A stretch of 64,000 nucleotides of DNA from UBA5796 sp040752455 (GCA_049324115.1 JBMOMN010000012.1:74390-138389); one strand, 5' to 3'. Shown: positions 1 through 8,688, counted from the first letter of the stretch. Notes: generated from the sequence alone by a model not told the origin. Translations and numbers: made by a program.

Positions 1-29
1 TGGGCGGCCCGGCCCGTTTGCTGACCTGA

Positions 30-35
30 TATAAT
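30..35 (+). promoter_or_regulatory. -10 hexamer TATAAT upstream of the site-2 protease gene
   Basis: A consensus TATAAT lies 34 nt before the ATG at 70. An AGGTAA ribosome site follows at about 60, so this gene is expected to have a normal leader. No good -35 hexamer is visible at 16-18 nt. Confidence 0.5.
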
Positions 36-69
36 GGGTGCTTGACTTTCACAGAATACAGGTAACCTG

Positions 70-1398
70 ATGACACTTAGATTGATCCTAGAATTTGTGG
101 GGGCGCTGGCTTTCCTCATCGTCATCCACGAGCTTGGGCATTTCATTGCCTGCCGGGTGTTGGGCGTCGAAGTCGAGGAGTTCGGACTTGGCCTGCCGCC
201 CAAACTGTTCCGCTTCTGGCGGCTGAAAGGCTCCATGACCGTTGGCCGCCACCGGCTTGAGATCCCGCGCAACTTTGAACTGCCCTTCGACACCCGGAGC
301 AGCCTCAACCGCGGCGCGGATGCGATTGCGCAGCGGGCCAACGACAGGCTGGTGCTCAAATCCATCTCCCTGGTGGCTACCGAAGACGGACAGTATTTCC
401 CGCCTGCCAGCGATTACGTCACGTTGGCTAACAACGAAGTCCGCATTTCGGGCGTCCTCAAAGAGATCTCGCCCGGGACCGAATTTACCATCAACGCCCT
501 GCCTCTGGGCGGATTCGTGCGCCCCAAAGGCGAGAACGACCCGGAAGTCTTCGGCGGGCTGGCGGCCGCCCCCGCCTGGAAACGGGTGATCGTGGCCCTG
601 GCCGGGCCGGTGATGAACCTGCTGGCTGCCCTGGTCTTCCTCGTTTACACGTTCGGGGTTTACGGCAACCCGGTCGCCATCCAGGACCAGGTCCAGATCG
701 CGGCCGTGGACGCCGATTCGCCGGCCCAGGCCGCCGGGCTGCGCTCCTGCGACATCATCAACTCGGTCAACGGCCAGCCGGTCTACACCCACGCCGACCT
801 TTCGGACATCATCTCCCGGAACCTCGACCAGCCGGTGACGCTGGCCTACACCCGCAACGACCAGGCCGGCAGCGTCTCGCTGGTGCCGCGCTCGAACCCG
901 CCGGAAGGCAGGGGCGCGATGGGCGTCCAGGTCAGCAACCGGTTGACCTTCGAGCGGTTATCCGCCGGGGAGGTCTTGCCGGCCAGCTTCTCGACCCTGG
1001 CCAGCACCGGCTACGAAATGATCAACCTGCCCATCCGCATGCTCAGCAACCAGATCGCGCCCGAAGAAGGCCGCCTGGTGGGACTCAAAGGCATGTACGA
1101 TATTTACGCCGGGGTGCGCACCGGCGACCTGTTCGCCTGCGCCCCGCAGCCGTTCAACGTGTTGAATTTCCTGATCACCCTGACCGTTTCGCTGGGGATG
1201 CTCAACCTGCTGCCCATCCCGGCCCTGGACGGCGGGCGGATCCTCTTCGCCCTGCCGGAACTGATCGTGGGCCGCCGCATTTCGCCGCAGTACGAAAGTT
1301 TCGTCAACCTGATCACCTTCGTCAGCTTTATGCTGCTCATCGGCGCGCTGCTCTTCGTCAATTTCAGGGATTTCATCAACCCGGTTCAGTTCCCCTGA
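70..1398 (+). CDS. rseP: Site-2 (M50) membrane zinc protease, RseP family
   Basis: Intramembrane zinc metalloprotease (442 aa) that would cut membrane-anchored regulators such as anti-sigma factors, or cleaved signal peptides. The first membrane segment carries the HELGH zinc motif (H20, E21, H24). A PDZ-like domain lies around residues 205-275. The C-terminal membrane segment has the LDGG motif (Asp near 387) that supplies the third zinc ligand. Between motif and PDZ there is an insert of about 100 residues with no hydrophobic segment. The length is normal for RseP. It is followed after 9 nt by the HEAT protein gene, so the two are probably co-transcribed. I see no dxr or cdsA neighbour, which often accompanies rseP elsewhere. 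Confidence 0.93.
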   Translation: MTLRLILEFVGALAFLIVIHELGHFIACRVLGVEVEEFGLGLPPKLFRFWRLKGSMTVGRHRLEIPRNFELPFDTRSSLNRGADAIAQRANDRLVLKSISLVATEDGQYFPPASDYVTLANNEVRISGVLKEISPGTEFTINALPLGGFVRPKGENDPEVFGGLAAAPAWKRVIVALAGPVMNLLAALVFLVYTFGVYGNPVAIQDQVQIAAVDADSPAQAAGLRSCDIINSVNGQPVYTHADLSDIISRNLDQPVTLAYTRNDQAGSVSLVPRSNPPEGRGAMGVQVSNRLTFERLSAGEVLPASFSTLASTGYEMINLPIRMLSNQIAPEEGRLVGLKGMYDIYAGVRTGDLFACAPQPFNVLNFLITLTVSLGMLNLLPIPALDGGRILFALPELIVGRRISPQYESFVNLITFVSFMLLIGALLFVNFRDFINPVQFP

Positions 1399-1407
1399 GG
1401 TAAGCCC

Positions 1408-2391
1408 ATGAACCAAAATAAAGTTTTCCAAGTCGTGTTGGACGCCCTGCTGGACGAGAGCCAGCCCTTCCCGCCCCGGCTGATGTACCTTTTTTCCGAC
1501 ATCCAGCCGGACGACCTGTCCACCGTGCTCGGCATCTGGCCGAAGGTCTCGCAGACCCGCAAACGCGGCCTGCTCGAAGACCTGGAAAACCTGGCCGAAG
1601 CCGATACCCTGCTCTCGTTCGACGACTTTGCCCGCTCGCTGCTGGATGACGAGGATGGACGCGTCCGCACGCTCGCCATCCGTCTGTTATGGGAATGCGA
1701 CGACGCCAAACTCGTCCCGGTCTACACCCGCATCCTCACCTCGGACCCGGAGCCTGTCACCCGGGCCGCGGCCGCTACCGCCCTGGGAAATTTCATCAAC
1801 CTCGGCGAACTGGAGGAGATCCCGGAGGAACTCCTGCACGAAGTGGAAGAAGTGCTGCTCGACGCGGCCCGAAGCGCCGGCCACGAACTGGTCCAGCGCC
1901 GGGCCGTCGAGGCCCTGGGATTCTCGTCCGTCCCTGAAGTGCCGCCGCTGATCGAGAACGCCTTCGCCCGCAAGGAAGCCGACTGGAAGATCAGCGCCCT
2001 GTTCGCCATGGGCCGCTCCCACGACAAACGCTGGGACCAGGCGGTACTCGGCGCGCTCGACCACTCCGACCCCAACGTTCGGGGCGAGGCCATCCGGGCC
2101 GCGGGCGAACTTCCCGTGGACGATGCCCGCGAGACCCTGATCGCCATGCTGGAAAACGAGGATGAAGAGGAAGATGCCGGGGACCGGATGGACATCGTTT
2201 GGGCGTTGTCGCAGATCGGCGGGGAGGGGGTGCGCGAGGCGCTCGAGAGCCTGTACGACGACCTGGAAGACGAGGATGAAATAGAATTCCTCGACGAAGC
2301 CCTCGACAACCTGACTTTCACCGAAGAACTGAATTTATTCGATATGTTCGAGTTCGACACGGATGAAGAAGACGATCCCGACGCATTGTAG
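1408..2391 (+). CDS. HEAT-repeat protein
   Basis: Soluble 327-residue helical-repeat protein. Residues about 60-270 contain several HEAT/PBS-lyase-like units of roughly 30-35 residues, recognisable from recurring patterns such as VRTLAIRLLWECDD, VTRAAAATALGNF and VRGEAIRAAGELP. The C-terminus is extremely acidic (DEEDDPDAL). No catalytic motif is seen. HEAT proteins usually act as scaffolds; the partner here is unknown. It sits 9 nt after the site-2 protease and 8 nt before the AEC transporter, so it is the middle gene of a run. Start ATG has an AGGTAAG site just upstream. Confidence 0.85.
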   Translation: MNQNKVFQVVLDALLDESQPFPPRLMYLFSDIQPDDLSTVLGIWPKVSQTRKRGLLEDLENLAEADTLLSFDDFARSLLDDEDGRVRTLAIRLLWECDDAKLVPVYTRILTSDPEPVTRAAAATALGNFINLGELEEIPEELLHEVEEVLLDAARSAGHELVQRRAVEALGFSSVPEVPPLIENAFARKEADWKISALFAMGRSHDKRWDQAVLGALDHSDPNVRGEAIRAAGELPVDDARETLIAMLENEDEEEDAGDRMDIVWALSQIGGEGVREALESLYDDLEDEDEIEFLDEALDNLTFTEELNLFDMFEFDTDEEDDPDAL

Positions 2392-2399
2392 AGCTTCCA

Positions 2400-3314
2400 T
2401 TGGACCAACTGTTCAGCACGTTTACAAACAACCTGCTGCCTATCATGCTGATTGCGGGCACAGGTTATTTTCTTGGCAAATCCCTTTCCATTAACTCGCG
2501 CTCGGTTGGCCGGGTTATTTTTTATGTTTTCAGCCCGGCGCTGGTGCTCAACCTGCTGCTCCACAACGAAATCCCCTTCGACCAGGTAACCCGCACGATG
2601 TCCTTCGCGGGCCTCATGTTCTTCCTGACCGGGGCCATCGCCTGGGCCGTTGCCCGGCTGCTGCGCCTCACCCGGCCGCTGACCATCATCCTGGTGCTGA
2701 CTTCGATGTTCGGCAATTCGGGCAACTACGGCCTCTCGCTGGTCTCGTTCGCTTTCGGCGAGGATGCCCTGGCCTTTGCCAGCATTTATTTTGTCATGTC
2801 GGCCATCCTGTTCAATACCGTCGGCGTGCTGATCGCCTCGCTCGGAAAATCCTCCTGGGTGGAGGCCGTGAAGGGCCTGGCCCGCGTCCCGACCATGTAC
2901 GCCGTGGCGCTGGCAGCCTTGATCAACGTGACCGGGTTCGAACTGCCCACCGTGGTCGAGCGCACGGTCACAACCCTGGCCGACGGGGCCATTCCGCTGA
3001 TGCTGGTGCTGCTCGGCCTGGAATTGCAGCAAGTGACCAGAAATGGGGTCAACCTGCGCGTGGCGGGCATCAGCGTGGCCATGCGCCTGGGCGTCGGCGC
3101 GCTGCTCGGATTTTTGTTGAGCTTACCCTTCGGGCTGAGCGGCCCGGCCCGCCAGGCGGGGATCATCGAAGCTTCCGTCCCGGCCGCGGTGACGAATATC
3201 GTCCTGGCGACCGAGTACGAGCTTGAACCGTCGCTGGTGACGGCCATCGTCTTTTTTGGCACGATCCTCAGCCCGCTCAGCCTCACGCCGCTGCTGGTTC
3301 TCCTGGGGAGTTGA
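2400..3314 (+). CDS. AEC-family (auxin efflux carrier-like) membrane transporter
   Basis: Integral membrane protein (304 aa) with about ten hydrophobic segments and the typical AEC opening, a short amphipathic stretch followed by LLPIMLIAGTGYFLGK. Bacterial members export or exchange organic acids such as malate, but the substrate cannot be read from sequence. The start is TTG at 2400, chosen because it restores the conserved N-terminus; the first in-frame ATG (2446) would remove part of the first membrane segment. The ribosome site is weak, so translation may depend on the upstream gene. The stop is 1 nt before the next start. Confidence 0.85.
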   Translation: MDQLFSTFTNNLLPIMLIAGTGYFLGKSLSINSRSVGRVIFYVFSPALVLNLLLHNEIPFDQVTRTMSFAGLMFFLTGAIAWAVARLLRLTRPLTIILVLTSMFGNSGNYGLSLVSFAFGEDALAFASIYFVMSAILFNTVGVLIASLGKSSWVEAVKGLARVPTMYAVALAALINVTGFELPTVVERTVTTLADGAIPLMLVLLGLELQQVTRNGVNLRVAGISVAMRLGVGALLGFLLSLPFGLSGPARQAGIIEASVPAAVTNIVLATEYELEPSLVTAIVFFGTILSPLSLTPLLVLLGS

Positions 3315-3315
3315 A

Positions 3316-4527
3316 ATGCGTCTTTGGCAGGTCTTTTTGGCGGTGGGCCTCATCGGCCTGGTATCAGTTTCGGGCGCGGGCGCACAGGCCCGGGTCCAGG
3401 TGGGAGACGTGGGGGTCCGCTACGAGTTCGGGACCCAGGTCACGGTAACGGCGCGGCTCGAAGCCGGGAATCCCCTCCAATCCGCCACCCTTTTCATCCA
3501 GCCGCAAGGCAAGCCCGAAGCCCTGGCCTTCCCGCTCCAGCCCGCCGCCGACGGGCGCGTCGAATACCGCTACGCTGTCCAGCCGGGGGTGCTGCGCCCG
3601 TTCGAGCGGATCGCGTTCTGGTTCGGCGTGACGCTGGCCGACGGGCAGGTGCTGGCGAGCGACCGCTTCACTTTCCGCTACGACGACAACCGCTTCGCCT
3701 GGCAAACGCTCGAAAGCGGCCCGCTGCGGATGCACTGGGCCGCGGGCGACGCGGCCTTCGGGCAGCAGGCGCTCGACAGAGCCTTGGCCGGGCTGGAAGC
3801 CGCCCGAAGGCTGGTCCCTGCCGAGCCGCCCAACCCGCTGGATATTTTCGTCTATGCCAGCGCGGCCGACCTGCAAAGCGCCCTGAACCGGCCTGCGCAG
3901 GACTGGGTGGCCGGTCACGCCGACCCCGACCTGGGCGTGGTGCTGGTTTCCATCGCCCCCGGCCCGCAGCAAAGCCTGGAGATGGACCGGCAGTTCCCCC
4001 ACGAACTGGTACACGTGCTGTTGTACGCCAGGACCGGCGCCGGGTACGCCAGCCTGCCCGAATGGCTGCGGGAGGGCCTGGCCTCGCTGGCCGAACTCAC
4101 CCCCGACCCCGACGCCTCGCGGGCGCTGGAAATCGCCAGCCGGACGAACAGCCTGATCCCGCTCGCCGACCTGTGCGGATCGTTCCCGCCGGATGCGGAG
4201 CGGGCTTACCTGGCCTACGCCGAATCCGGCTCCTTTGTGGGATTCCTGTACGATGCGTTCGGGACCCAGGGCCTGGATTCCCTTATCTCGGCTTATTCCG
4301 GCGGCCAGGGCTGTGACCCGGGCGCGGCCGCGGCCCTGGGAAAGTCTTTGGCCCAACTGGAAAGCGAGTGGCGCGAATCGGTGCTGGGCGAGAACCGGGC
4401 CGGCGCGGCGCTGCGGAATTTGGCCCCTTATATTATCGTGGCGCTGGTGGTGTTGCTGGTGCCGCTCTGGCAGGTCTTCGCCCGCAAACAGGAAAGGAGC
4501 GACGAAAATGAGCATTTCCTCGAATGA
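3316..4527 (+). CDS. Secreted/membrane MA-like metallopeptidase
   Basis: A 403-residue protein with an N-terminal signal peptide (residues 1-24, ending AGAQA), an extracytoplasmic region, the gluzincin zinc motif HELVH (H229, E230, H233) followed by a downstream acidic residue in EWLREGLA, and one C-terminal membrane helix (about 365-385). This layout is the peptidase MA-like family. The start ATG at 3316 has GGGGAG at the right distance and gives a clean signal peptide; an upstream in-frame start would add 20 polar residues inside the previous gene. It overlaps the acylphosphatase gene by 20 nt. The substrate is unknown. Confidence 0.85.
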   Translation: MRLWQVFLAVGLIGLVSVSGAGAQARVQVGDVGVRYEFGTQVTVTARLEAGNPLQSATLFIQPQGKPEALAFPLQPAADGRVEYRYAVQPGVLRPFERIAFWFGVTLADGQVLASDRFTFRYDDNRFAWQTLESGPLRMHWAAGDAAFGQQALDRALAGLEAARRLVPAEPPNPLDIFVYASAADLQSALNRPAQDWVAGHADPDLGVVLVSIAPGPQQSLEMDRQFPHELVHVLLYARTGAGYASLPEWLREGLASLAELTPDPDASRALEIASRTNSLIPLADLCGSFPPDAERAYLAYAESGSFVGFLYDAFGTQGLDSLISAYSGGQGCDPGAAAALGKSLAQLESEWRESVLGENRAGAALRNLAPYIIVALVVLLVPLWQVFARKQERSDENEHFLE

Positions 4528-4807
4528 GACCGTGCGCGTCCACGTCTGGGTCGAGGGACGCGTCCAGGGGGTGGGGTTCCGGGCCTTCGTCCAGCGCGAG
4601 GCCCTGCGGATCGGCGTGCTCGGCTGGGTGCGCAACGTGGGCTACGACACGGTTGAAGCTGTGGCAGAAGGGGAGAAGGATAAGGCCAGCCGGTTCATCC
4701 AGGTGATGGTGCGCGGCCCGCTCGGCTCACGCGTGGACGACTGGCGCGAAGAATGGGAAACGGTGACGGGGGAGTTTACGGGTTTTCGGGTGAGGGCAAG
4801 CGCATAA
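4508..4807 (+). CDS. acyP: Acylphosphatase
   Basis: Small cytosolic enzyme (99 aa) that hydrolyses acyl phosphates such as acetyl or carbamoyl phosphate. The signature GRVQGVGFRAF holds catalytic Arg25, and GWVRNV holds catalytic Asn43. The full ferredoxin-like fold is present and the length is standard. The gene begins inside the end of the preceding metallopeptidase gene (20-nt overlap), which implies translational coupling. It ends 41 nt from the convergent radC. Confidence 0.93.
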   Translation: MSISSNETVRVHVWVEGRVQGVGFRAFVQREALRIGVLGWVRNVGYDTVEAVAEGEKDKASRFIQVMVRGPLGSRVDDWREEWETVTGEFTGFRVRASA

Positions 4808-4811
4808 TCTA

Positions 4812-4850
4812 CGGAACACGGATCGAGTGGTGCGTGCTGCGTGTTTCATT
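4812..4850. repeat. AACACG-family dispersed repeat, isolated copy
   Basis: The short gap between acyP and radC contains CGGAACACG at the left and, inverted, GCTGCGTGTTTC at the right. These are the same words that fill the spacers of the Wadjet operon (36.8-42.7 kb) and that recur near 50810. It is a degenerate hairpin-like copy. Confidence 0.5.
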
Positions 4851-5556
4851 AGGAAAACCCCAAGCCTCTTTCTTTCAACGACACGAAACGCCCCTGGCCG
4901 ATGACCAGGTGATCGAGCACGTCCACGTCCAGCAGCTTGCCCGCCTGGGCGATGGCGCGCGTCACGGCCACGTCGTCCGGGCTGGGAGTGGGGTCGCCGC
5001 TGGGGTGGTTGTGGATCACGATCAAGGCGCTGGCGTTGCGCCGCACCGCAGCCTTGAAGATTTCCCCCACCCTCACCTGCGACGAGTTGACCGACCCCCT
5101 GTAGATTTCGACCGTTTCGAGCACGTGGTTGCGGATGTCGAGCAGCATGACCCGCAAATGCTCCTGCTCCAGGGCGGACATTTCGTACTGCACCAGGGCG
5201 GCCGCGTCGGCGGGCGAGTTGATCGTCGGGCGGGATTCGGGAGATTCGAGCGTCAGGCGGCGGCCCAGTTCGATGGCGGCCTTGATCTGGGCCGCTTTGG
5301 CCTCGCCCAGCCCGTGCTGGCGTTTCAGGTCTTCGATCAGGGCGCGGTGCAGGCCGGCCAGCCCGCCGAAGGTGTTGAGCAGGCGCTGTCCCACCTGGAC
5401 GGCGTTCTCGCCCCGCACACCGACCCGCAGCAGGATGGCGATCAGCTCGGCGTTGGAGAGCGCCTGGGGGCCGAGGGCGGCCAGCCGCTCACGCGGCCGG
5501 TCGTTGCTGCGCAGGTCGGTGATGCGATAGGTGGGGCGGGGGTCTGGTGTGGTCAT
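4849..5556 (-). CDS. radC: RadC-family JAB-domain protein
   Basis: RadC/YeeS family protein (235 aa). An N-terminal helix-hairpin-helix-like region includes LAALGQQAL-type residues (LGPQALSNAELIAILL). A C-terminal JAB/MPN metalloprotease-like domain has the JAMM motif HNHPSGDPTPSPDD. The role is unsettled; despite the name, involvement in repair is doubtful, and many copies are linked to mobile DNA. Start ATG at 5556 was chosen because GGGAGG lies just upstream; an in-frame ATG 10 codons earlier has no such site. Not in an operon. Confidence 0.92.
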   Translation of the reverse strand: MTTPDPRPTYRITDLRSNDRPRERLAALGPQALSNAELIAILLRVGVRGENAVQVGQRLLNTFGGLAGLHRALIEDLKRQHGLGEAKAAQIKAAIELGRRLTLESPESRPTINSPADAAALVQYEMSALEQEHLRVMLLDIRNHVLETVEIYRGSVNSSQVRVGEIFKAAVRRNASALIVIHNHPSGDPTPSPDDVAVTRAIAQAGKLLDVDVLDHLVIGQGRFVSLKERGLGFS

Positions 5557-5623
5557 AGGTGTCCTCCCGGAGGTAGCGATTTTCATCTATTGAAATTCTC
5601 GTCAACCGCAAACCGGAGCATTT

Positions 5624-5959
5624 TTATGTCCCCTGGCCTGTCTGCCGCGCCAGCAGGCGGTCACGCACACCTTCAGGATCAAACCGGGTTTCATTCCGTA
5701 ATTTTACTTTCGCCGCAAGCCTCTCACGTTGCCGCAAGTATTTGTTGACTTTGGCACTTTGATTCAGATAATATCCAATGACGGAATATATATCCGGCAA
5801 AGACAGGGAAGGATATTGCTGGGCGATTTCTTCAGCTGTTGCGCCATCCAGGAACGCGTATATCACCGTATCCAAAGTGACACGGGTTCCGCTGATACGT
5901 ACCACGCCGTCAATGTCCACCGCTAAGGGCAGGGGTTGGGTTTCAATTTCAAGGGTCAT
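5624..5959 (-). CDS. DUF433-family protein (antitoxin-like)
   Basis: A 111-residue protein with a DUF433 core (IDGVVRISGTRVTLDTVIYAFLDGATAEEIAQQYP), a winged-helix-type domain usually acting as the antitoxin of PIN/DUF5615 toxins. The C-terminal third is basic (KYLRQRERLAAKVKLRNE). No DUF5615 toxin gene follows within the 67 nt before radC, so this is an orphan. Start ATG at 5959 is preceded by GGAGAG at ideal distance. Confidence 0.8.
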   Translation of the reverse strand: MTLEIETQPLPLAVDIDGVVRISGTRVTLDTVIYAFLDGATAEEIAQQYPSLSLPDIYSVIGYYLNQSAKVNKYLRQRERLAAKVKLRNETRFDPEGVRDRLLARQTGQGT

Positions 5960-6050
5960 GGCTAATCTCTCCGTTATCACTATTTTACGGTAAACATGGC
6001 AATCCTGTCCATAATACTATGCTTCAGGGTGAATTTTAATTTTGGGCTGT

Positions 6051-6193
6051 CTACCGGACAAAACCAAAAACCTTAACGCGAATTCCGCGAATGGAGCGAA
6101 TTTCGCGAACTTATTTTCAAAAACATTCGCGTTATTCGCCAAATCTGCGGAATTCGCGTTTAAAAAAGGGTTTCTCATAACTTTGTCCGGTAG
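6051..6193. mobile_element. MITE-like element with perfect 12-bp terminal inverted repeats
   Basis: A 143-bp non-coding segment bounded by CTACCGGACAAA (6051-6062) and its exact complement TTTGTCCGGTAG (6182-6193). Inside are inverted AT-rich words (GCGAATTTCGCGAA, GCGTTATTCGCC, GGAATTCGCG). A related copy with the left end CTACCGGACA starts at 13915. The length, lack of coding capacity and terminal repeats fit a miniature inverted-repeat element. It fills most of the 299-bp gap between the DUF433 gene and the octanoyltransferase; no other feature is seen there. Confidence 0.7.
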
Positions 6194-6246
6194 AGAAATT
6201 TTGGGGCGAGTTTGGCGAATTGGGAACGCGCCTCCTGATTTCTGTG

Positions 6247-6252
6247 TACAAT
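6247..6252 (+). promoter_or_regulatory. -10 hexamer TACAAT, leaderless promoter
   Basis: TACAAT ends exactly 6 nt before the ATG at 6259, so transcription should begin at or within 1 nt of the start codon. There is no ribosome-binding site. No clear -35 is visible. Confidence 0.55.
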
Positions 6253-6258
6253 ATCGTC

Positions 6259-7074
6259 ATGGACACTTGGCGACTCATCCTCACCCCACCCACCCGCGGC
6301 GCATGGAACATGGCCGTGGACGAAGCCATCCTCGAACACGCCGGGAGCGGCCTGCGCCTGCCCACCCTGCGCCTCTATTCATGGGACCCGCCCTGCCTCT
6401 CCCTCGGTCACGCCCAGCCCTTCGCCGACGTGGACACCTCCGCCCTGCTGTCCCACGGCTGGGAGGTGGTCCGCCGCGCCACCGGCGGGCGGGCCATCCT
6501 GCACACCGACGAGCTGACCTACTCCGTCTGCGCCCCTGCCGACGAGCCGCGCCTGGCCGGGTCACTGCTCGAATCGTACAACCGCCTGGCTAAAGCCCTG
6601 CTGGCCGCCGTCCAGGACATCGGCCTGCCGGTGGAGATGAAGGAAGACCGGGTCGAGAGCAGCGGACCCAACCCCAACCCGGTTTGCTTCGAGGTCCCTT
6701 CGACGTACGAGATCACCGTGAACGGGAAAAAGCTGATCGGATCGGCCCAGGCCCGCCGCAAGGAAGGCGTGCTCCAGCACGGCTCACTCCCCTTGACCGG
6801 GGACCTGCGGCGCATTACCCAGGCCCTGGTCTTCCCTGACGAGGACTCCCGCCAGGCCGCCGCCGACAGGCTGCTGTCCCGGGCGACGACCGTCGAATCC
6901 GTCATCGGGCGGCAGGTCGTCTGGGAAACGGCCGCCCAGGCCCTCGTCTGGGCTTTCGAAGTCGCCCTGGAACTGAACCTCGAAGCGGAAGAACTCTCCC
7001 CGTCCGAGTTGGCCCGGGCCGAGGAACTCGTCCGCCAGAAATACGCCAATCCCGAATGGACCAAACGGGTATAG
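6259..7074 (+). CDS. LipM-like octanoyltransferase / lipoate-protein ligase family
   Basis: A 271-residue BPL/LplA fold enzyme of lipoate metabolism, expected to move octanoyl from acyl carrier protein to GcvH or E2 domains. Visible motifs are RRATGGRAILHTDELTYSV (binding loop), PVCFEVPS with Cys143 in the position of the LipM nucleophile, and NGKKLIGSAQ with Lys157/158. The cysteine favours LipM over an ATP-using ligase, which I regard as the main alternative. The start was placed at 6259 because a -10 sits 6 nt upstream and the family N-terminus begins here. No lipA nearby. Confidence 0.82.
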   Translation: MDTWRLILTPPTRGAWNMAVDEAILEHAGSGLRLPTLRLYSWDPPCLSLGHAQPFADVDTSALLSHGWEVVRRATGGRAILHTDELTYSVCAPADEPRLAGSLLESYNRLAKALLAAVQDIGLPVEMKEDRVESSGPNPNPVCFEVPSTYEITVNGKKLIGSAQARRKEGVLQHGSLPLTGDLRRITQALVFPDEDSRQAAADRLLSRATTVESVIGRQVVWETAAQALVWAFEVALELNLEAEELSPSELARAEELVRQKYANPEWTKRV

Positions 7075-7107
7075 GGATTTCCGGTCAGACCAATGCTCCA
7101 ATCCAAA

Positions 7108-7138
7108 AGCCCCCGTTCCATCGAAGCGAACGGGGGCT
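7108..7138. terminator. Bidirectional rho-independent terminator
   Basis: Perfect 11-bp stem AGCCCCCGTTC / GAACGGGGGCT with a 9-nt loop, flanked by A and T runs, between the converging octanoyltransferase and secreted-protein genes. Confidence 0.8.
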
Positions 7139-7157
7139 GCGGTTTTGACGGGCAGGA

Positions 7158-7754
7158 TCAGGGTAACGTTGTCCACTGGTCATTGAGACCGAACCCAGGC
7201 GGATTGACCTTATAGAGTAGTCCGTGATAGCCGCCGAGCGGATCGTTGTACACTTCCTGGATGATCTCGTACTGGCCCCAGAGCGAGCCGCCAGGTCCAA
7301 CCCAGACGATCTTGGCGAAGTAAGTGTAATGGGCGTCTTCGATGCCATCGCCGTCCGAATCGTAATCACCGATCACGTGGTTGGTCTCCCACCCCAGGCT
7401 GATGCCGGACGTGCCCCGATCCAGTCTGCCGTCGCCGTTGCAGTCCCGATTCGAGAGCCAGTCGTCCGACCATTTCATGATCAGGGTGTCGTCCACGTAA
7501 TCGCCGGTGCTTCCCCAATACTTGCCGTCCAGCACCCGGTCCACGCTGTCGTAAGTGCCGTTGAACAGGTGGGCCTGGTAGTTGTAGCCGAACTGGTCGT
7601 AGCCCATCACGAGCAGGTTGCCAAACGAATCGGTCAACACGCCATCCTGGATGGTGGTGCAGCCCTTACCCGCTGCCGGGCCGGCCGATACCGCAGACAG
7701 GCCAAACGCCAGGACGATGACGGCCACTGTGAGCAGATATCTTTTGTTCATCAT
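7158..7754 (-). CDS. Secreted protein with putative calcium-binding loops
   Basis: A 198-residue exported protein of unrecognised family. Residues 1-25 form a signal peptide (hydrophobic core VAVIVLAFGLSAVSA). Two acidic Asp/Asn/Gly loops, DCNGDGRLD and DYDSDGDGIED, look like EF-hand or dockerin-type calcium sites. The rest is rich in Tyr, Trp and Gly and is probably beta. Start ATG at 7754 has GGGAG upstream; a second ATG follows directly. It is monocistronic. Confidence 0.7.
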   Translation of the reverse strand: MMNKRYLLTVAVIVLAFGLSAVSAGPAAGKGCTTIQDGVLTDSFGNLLVMGYDQFGYNYQAHLFNGTYDSVDRVLDGKYWGSTGDYVDDTLIMKWSDDWLSNRDCNGDGRLDRGTSGISLGWETNHVIGDYDSDGDGIEDAHYTYFAKIVWVGPGGSLWGQYEIIQEVYNDPLGGYHGLLYKVNPPGFGLNDQWTTLP

Positions 7755-7851
7755 TTCTACTCCCTTTTACTGAAAGGTGGCGAATTTTCGAAAGAATAGG
7801 GATTTGGGTATTGGTTTTGTCTTATGCGGCCTCCTTCCGTTGCAAATAATA

Positions 7852-7873
7852 AAACCGGCCATCAGGCCGGTTT
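7852..7873. terminator. Hairpin, probable terminator for the DUF4230 gene
   Basis: AAACCGGCC-ATCA-GGCCGGTTT is a perfect 9-bp stem. On the - strand it is followed by TTATTATTTG. The rest of the 277-bp gap (7755-8031) shows no other recognisable signal. Confidence 0.6.
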
Positions 7874-8031
7874 CGCTACTGGCTTCCCAAGGTCCCTCCG
7901 CTGGATATTGGAACACTACGCTGGACAAGCGACCAAATTCAAGACCCTGGTTCAACGCCGCCACGTACACTGGTGCAGTTGTACAAAACCATTATACAGC
8001 AAAGCGGGCCGCGATCAAAATTTTGGCGGGT

Positions 8032-8688
8032 TTACTCTTCTATGAACACCACTTCTTTGAAGCCCAATGCCTCGAAGAAGCGGGTCAGGTACGATTTGGC
8101 GTTCTGGTAGGCCAGCTCCAGGATGCCGTCTTCGATGGCCGCCTTGCGGATCTCGGCCTCGGCCACCTGGCGGGCGGTCGTCTCCAGGTTGACATCCCCG
8201 TGGGTCAGCAGCCCGGTCTCCCGGTCGTAGACGTAGGACTTCTCGTTGTCGAGGGTGGCGACGAAGATCTCCGGCTCGGGCAGGACGACGGTCAACACCC
8301 CGCCCTGCACCTGCATGTCCTCCGGGTTCATGCGGGACATGTCTATCCCGGCGATGACGATCCCGTGCGCCACGAACAGCAGCCGGTCGCCGAACAGGAA
8401 ATCGAAGGTCCCCTGCCCGATCTCGGCGGTGATGACCTTTTCGATGCTGTATTGGATCGTCTCTAGGCGGGCCAGGGCGCGCACCTCGTTGATGTACGTC
8501 ACCGGGTCGGGGATGACGGTGGGGGTGGGGTGCAGCAGGTCGGCCACCTGGGTTTGCAGGGCCTGGTTGGCCTGCTGGATGGGCTGCATGGCGTTCGAGG
8601 TGGTATCCCGGATGGACTGGACCATAAAATAGGCCGCTACGGCCACGATGACCAGGATCAGGATCGAAACGAAGTTCGATTTTTGCAT
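8032..8688 (-). CDS. DUF4230 membrane-anchored protein
   Basis: A 218-residue protein with one N-terminal membrane helix (about 6-26, ILILVIVAVAAYFMV), a linker, and a DUF4230 domain (about 70-215). The domain resembles the folded part of many Gram-positive and Chloroflexota surface proteins of unknown function (ARLETIQYSIEKVITAE start, VVLPEPEIF core). It is probably anchored in the membrane with its domain outside. The start has AAGGAG at good distance. Monocistronic, divergent from phnD. Confidence 0.8.
   Translation of the reverse strand: MQKSNFVSILILVIVAVAAYFMVQSIRDTTSNAMQPIQQANQALQTQVADLLHPTPTVIPDPVTYINEVRALARLETIQYSIEKVITAEIGQGTFDFLFGDRLLFVAHGIVIAGIDMSRMNPEDMQVQGGVLTVVLPEPEIFVATLDNEKSYVYDRETGLLTHGDVNLETTARQVAEAEIRKAAIEDGILELAYQNAKSYLTRFFEALGFKEVVFIEE

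Noticed and set aside
1722..3032. Long - strand open frame (436 codons) opposite the HEAT and AEC genes
   Set aside because: Low-complexity His/Gln/Arg/Ser-rich translation with no domain; an antisense shadow of GC-rich coding sequence.
3364..4635. 423-codon - strand frame opposite the metallopeptidase
   Set aside because: Gly/Arg/Val-rich shadow; the + strand has signal peptide, HELVH motif and membrane helix.
5624..5959. Reading the DUF433 gene as half of a complete toxin-antitoxin pair
   Set aside because: The 67 nt after it cannot hold a DUF5615 toxin, and radC follows.
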